From Staphylococcaceae bacterium UBA6286 (lineage in GTDB: Bacteria > Bacillota > Bacilli > Staphylococcales > Staphylococcaceae), in NCBI GenBank assembly GCA_002438305.1, contig DJUI01000075.1, positions 51,154-60,270 of the forward strand: a stretch of 9,117 nt of DNA, in the 5' to 3' direction. How positions within the stretch are numbered: the stretch's first letter is position 1; each line of letters starts with the position of its first letter. The notes beneath the pieces were generated by a model, which had not been told where the DNA came from, did not search any database, and worked only from the letters and a program-made list of their open reading frames with translations. A program made the translations under genes and the position numbers. Shown here piece by piece: positions 7,499-9,117 of this stretch.

Positions 7499-7525
7499 TT
7501 ATAAGTGATATGATAATCATATAAT
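7499..7525 (+). promoter_or_regulatory. Candidate promoter and palindrome before the 63-residue membrane protein
   Basis: TATAAT at 7520-7525 is a perfect -10; the nearest -35-like element is TTATAA at 7499-7504 (15-bp spacer, weak). A perfect palindrome ATATGAT-A-ATCATAT (7508-7522) overlaps the -10 and the spacer, the place an operator would be. No terminator separates it from ampS. Confidence 0.4.
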
Positions 7526-7549
7526 TGTGAATACACAGGAGGATGAATA

Positions 7550-7741
7550 ATGGCAGAGAATCCAATGATGTCTGAACCGATGATGTGGTTTATAGTACTT
7601 TCTTTCATTTTCTCGATCGCTTTGTTCGGTGGAACATTAATGTATTTTTTAGTGAAAGCATTTGATTCATCAGAAACTGAAAAAATAGATACACCTGAAG
7701 AAGCACTTGAAAAGAAAGTTTTTGCAGATGATTTACATTAA
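7550..7741 (+). CDS. Small single-span membrane protein, unknown function
   Basis: I do not recognise a characterised family. The 63-residue product has a short Met-rich, polar N-terminus (MAENPMMSEPMM), one long hydrophobic helix (about 13-37, WFIVLSFIFSIALFGGTLMYFLV) and an acidic cytoplasmic-looking tail (KIDTPEEALEKK). No cleavage motif is visible, so it is probably a membrane-anchored protein with an exposed acidic tail rather than a secreted one. The start is well supported: AGGAGGA at 7537-7543 with 6-nt spacing to ATG 7550. It lies 58 nt after ampS with a possible promoter of its own and is followed at once by a strong terminator, which marks it as a real transcribed gene rather than a chance ORF. 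Confidence 0.8.
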   Translation: MAENPMMSEPMMWFIVLSFIFSIALFGGTLMYFLVKAFDSSETEKIDTPEEALEKKVFADDLH

Positions 7742-7751
7742 TAAGTCTATT

Positions 7752-7780
7752 AAAAAGAGGTAGTGCGCTATCTCTTTTTT
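7752..7780 (+). terminator. Rho-independent terminator after the small membrane protein
   Basis: AAAAAGAGGTAG (7752-7763), loop TGCG, CTATCTCTTTTT (7768-7779): a 12-bp stem with one G-U pair, its right arm running into six T (7775-7780). The A-rich left arm means it may also act weakly in reverse. Confidence 0.9.
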
Positions 7781-7846
7781 ATTATGTCATTATTGAGTGG
7801 CATCATGTAAAATAGAATTACCACTACACAACAAGGGGAACAGAAT

Positions 7847-8365
7847 ATGACAGAACGACAAAGAAAATCCATGTCTGAATCACGCACTATTAAGACGCAG
7901 CAAGTATTTCCGACAGATACGAATCATCATCATACTTTATTCGGCGGCAAACTGATGGCGATGATTGATGATGTCGCAGCGATTGCAGCAACGCGTCATT
8001 GTGGACGCTCAGTCGTGACTGCTTCAACGGATTCGGTGGACTTCATCAGACCCATCAGACCAGGCGAAATCGTCTCACTTGTGTCACTTGTCACTTACAC
8101 AGGGAATTCATCACTTGAAGTCTGTGTGAAGATCATTTCTGAGAATGTGCTTGAACAAACGAAACAGCTTGCGGCAATCAGCTTCCTGACATTTGTCGCA
8201 CTTGACGAAAATAATAAACCTGTTCAAGTGCCGGAAGTCTACGGCGAAACTGAAGACCAGATCTGGTTGAATGAAACCGGTAAGGACAGAGCGCGTCACC
8301 GGAAAGAACGCGTCGCGCAAAGTAAGGAACTGCTTAATTTTTTTGCGACTAAATTATATGTCTGA
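7847..8365 (+). CDS. ykhA: Acyl-CoA thioesterase, hotdog fold (YkhA-like)
   Basis: Hydrolyses acyl-CoA thioesters in the cytoplasm; the physiological substrate is unknown. The 172-residue product matches the Bacillus YkhA / bacterial ACOT group: RTIKTQQVFPTDTNHHHTLFGG (about 13-34) with the conserved Asn (N26) and LFGGKLM, acidic D41-D42 in the long helix, then TASTDSVDFIRPIRPGE (58-74) and SFLTFVALDE, family-typical strands. The basic C-terminal tail (RARHRKERVAQSKELL) is helical. One hotdog domain, so it should assemble as a multimer. ATG at 7847 has AAGGGG at 7833-7838, spaced 8 nt. A weak promoter may lie at 7793-7818 (TTGAGT, TAGAAT, short spacer). No U-tract terminator follows, so transcription may continue toward rlmD. 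Confidence 0.93.
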   Translation: MTERQRKSMSESRTIKTQQVFPTDTNHHHTLFGGKLMAMIDDVAAIAATRHCGRSVVTASTDSVDFIRPIRPGEIVSLVSLVTYTGNSSLEVCVKIISENVLEQTKQLAAISFLTFVALDENNKPVQVPEVYGETEDQIWLNETGKDRARHRKERVAQSKELLNFFATKLYV

Positions 8366-8371
8366 TTAACT
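8343..8371 (+). promoter_or_regulatory. Candidate promoter overlapping the thioesterase stop codon
   Basis: TTGCGA (8343-8348, 4 of 6) and TGATTAACT (8363-8371, TGn-extended but poor -10) have a 17-bp spacer. If active, transcription would start near 8378, just before the ribosome-binding-site hairpin. The -10 is weak, so this is tentative. Confidence 0.3.
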
Positions 8372-8393
8372 CATCATTCACGACAGAACATAT

Positions 8394-8439
8394 CCTCCTT
8401 TTAGAAGATAAACACCTCAGTGAACATTCTAAAAGGAGG
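8394..8439 (+). promoter_or_regulatory. Hairpin sequestering the ribosome binding site of the 22-codon ORF
   Basis: CCTCCTTTTAGAA (8394-8406) pairs perfectly with TTCTAAAAGGAGG (8427-8439), a 13-bp stem with a 20-nt loop. The right arm contains AGGAGG (8434-8439), placed 9 nt before the ATG at 8449, so it would be hidden in the folded RNA. No T-run follows on either strand, which argues against a terminator. A second anti-ribosome-binding-site sequence, ACCTC (8414-8418), lies in the loop and can pair with GAGGT (8436-8440), an alternative fold. Confidence 0.6.
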
Positions 8440-8448
8440 TCTTTGTAT

Positions 8449-8517
8449 ATGATTAACATTGAAACTATCCCGCATGTCGTTCATAATGAAGAACGACTGA
8501 ATAAACGTTTGAAATAG
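8449..8517 (+). CDS. 22-codon ORF, possible leader peptide
   Basis: ATG at 8449, TAG at 8515-8517, encoding MINIETIPHVV...LNKRLK. The peptide is hydrophilic with a basic end and no membrane segment; I recognise no family. Support for translation comes from a full AGGAGG at the right distance (though buried in a hairpin) and from organisation: its stop codon TAG overlaps the AGGAG (8516-8520) of the next small gene, so the two are coupled. There is no run of a single codon such as would mark amino-acid attenuation. It could instead be a functional micropeptide. The existence of the ORF is certain; that it makes a protein is an inference. Confidence 0.45.
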   Translation: MINIETIPHVVHNEERLNKRLK

Positions 8518-8528
8518 GAGAGATGATG

Positions 8529-8687
8529 ATGGCGAATGAATCATTAAATGAAATTAAAGACAAATTAACCGATTTTATCGAAGAGATAGAATCTGTTGAT
8601 CCTGAAACAACAGATTTAGCAGATATTGATGAATGGCTGTTAATCCTTGATCAATTGGAACAAAAAGTGAAGTCGATTAAATCATAA
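8529..8687 (+). CDS. Small acidic helical protein, unknown function
   Basis: A 52-residue ORF: MANESLNEIKDKLTDF, then acidic IEEIESVDPETTDLADIDEW and LLILDQLEQKVKSIKS. It is strongly acidic in the middle and reads as two amphipathic helices, probably a small cytoplasmic helical hairpin. Three in-frame ATGs stand in a row (8523, 8526, 8529); I prefer 8529 because AGGAG at 8516-8520 is then 8 nt away, though 8526 is possible. It may belong to one of the short staphylococcal 'SE-numbered' families annotated near this locus (I think of SE1561), but I cannot confirm that. Its TAA overlaps the AAGGAG of rlmD (8686-8691), so it is coupled to rlmD translation. Confidence 0.75.
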   Translation: MANESLNEIKDKLTDFIEEIESVDPETTDLADIDEWLLILDQLEQKVKSIKS

Positions 8688-8697
8688 GGAGACATAC

Positions 8698-9117
8698 ATG
8701 GCAGATATCAATGTAAAAGTAGGACAGAAGTTTCCGCTCACGATTAAGCGGCTTGGCATTAACGGTGAGGGCATCGGCTATTACAAAAGAAAAGCAACTT
8801 TTGTACGTGATGCACTTCCAGGCGAAGTTGTATTAGTTCAAGTGACTAAAGTCAACAATAAATATCTTGAAGGAAAAATGCTCAAGATCAGAGAACGTTC
8901 AAAAGACCGCGTTAAAGCACCGTGTCCTGTATTTCATCTATGTGGAGGCTGTCAGATTCAACATTTGAGCTACCCGGCGCAGCTTGACTATAAGCAGCAG
9001 ATCATTAAAGATTCTCTCGACCGCTATGCCGGTCACGTAGCTGCTGAGACAGTCAAAGATGTTATCGGTATGGATGAACCGTTCCGATATCGCAATATGA
9101 ATTTGTTTCCGGTAGAG
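8698..9117 (+). CDS. rlmD: 23S rRNA (uracil-5-)-methyltransferase, RlmD/RumA type, N-terminal part
   Basis: SAM-dependent enzyme making 5-methyluridine in 23S rRNA (U1939, and in the Bacillus RlmCD/YefA relative also U747). Only 140 codons lie in the window. Visible are a TRAM RNA-binding domain (about 5-65: VGQKFPLTIKRLGINGEGIGYY, then ALPGEVVLVQV) and three of four iron-sulfur ligands, C76, C82 and C85 in CPVFHLCGGC, the spacing of E. coli RumA (C74, C80, C83). FRYRNM follows, the family's entry to the central domain. The SAM and catalytic cysteine motifs are beyond the edge, so RlmD versus RlmCD versus a paralogue cannot be decided. ATG at 8698 has AAGGAG 6 nt upstream, overlapping the preceding stop codon. 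Confidence 0.93.
   Translation, partial: MADINVKVGQKFPLTIKRLGINGEGIGYYKRKATFVRDALPGEVVLVQVTKVNNKYLEGKMLKIRERSKDRVKAPCPVFHLCGGCQIQHLSYPAQLDYKQQIIKDSLDRYAGHVAAETVKDVIGMDEPFRYRNMNLFPVE

Noticed and set aside
7294..7608. Open frame of 104 codons on the minus strand antisense to the ampS end and the small membrane gene.
   Set aside because: It overlaps two well-supported genes, has no ribosome binding site that stands out, and its composition looks like a reverse reading of ampS.
8394..8439. Reading the hairpin as the thioesterase terminator.
   Set aside because: No T-run follows the stem on either strand, and the right arm is a full ribosome binding site followed by a start codon at proper distance.

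Overview
The window looks like a chromosomal core segment of a Staphylococcaceae genome, more likely Macrococcus or a deep-branching relative than Staphylococcus aureus itself. The reasons are the order map-vraU-vraT-vraS-vraR, proteins that closely resemble their staphylococcal counterparts without matching what I recall of S. aureus, strong AGGAGG ribosome binding sites, and moderately low GC. The species is an inference; no rRNA or other marker gene is present.

Layout. Positions 1-156 (minus) hold the N-terminus of a UPF0421/aromatic-acid-exporter-like membrane protein, divergent from map (248-1006), a type I methionine aminopeptidase closed by a terminator. Next is the four-gene cell-wall-stress operon vraU-vraT-vraS-vraR (1092-3800), whose last three genes start inside the stop of the gene before. 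It converges on a minus-strand cluster of ytxH-like, yihY-like and beta-carbonic-anhydrase genes (5875 down to 3834). A perfect bidirectional terminator at the meeting point contains the stop codons of both vraR and the anhydrase. From 6044 the plus strand carries a UPF0435 protein and the M29 aminopeptidase AmpS, a 63-residue single-span membrane protein with its own terminator, a YkhA-type acyl-CoA thioesterase, two very small genes (22 and 52 codons), and the first 140 codons of an RlmD/RumA-type 23S rRNA uracil-5-methyltransferase cut by the window end.

How the parts work together. VraT (membrane sensor), VraS (kinase) and VraR (regulator) form the three-component cell-wall-antibiotic response, with VraU as a coiled-coil accessory. 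The ytxH-yihY cluster has overlapping SigA-like and SigB-like promoters, which suggests envelope or general-stress control. The rest is housekeeping: N-terminal methionine removal, CO2/bicarbonate exchange, peptide and thioester hydrolysis, and rRNA modification.

No mobile element, CRISPR array, defence system or RNA gene is visible. The best leads for something undescribed are: (a) a 13-bp hairpin that buries the ribosome binding site of a 22-codon ORF just upstream of rlmD; (b) a 23-bp-stem inverted repeat inside the start of the yihY-like gene that covers a second, internal ribosome binding site; and (c) an AmpS whose expected metal-binding His is Gln.
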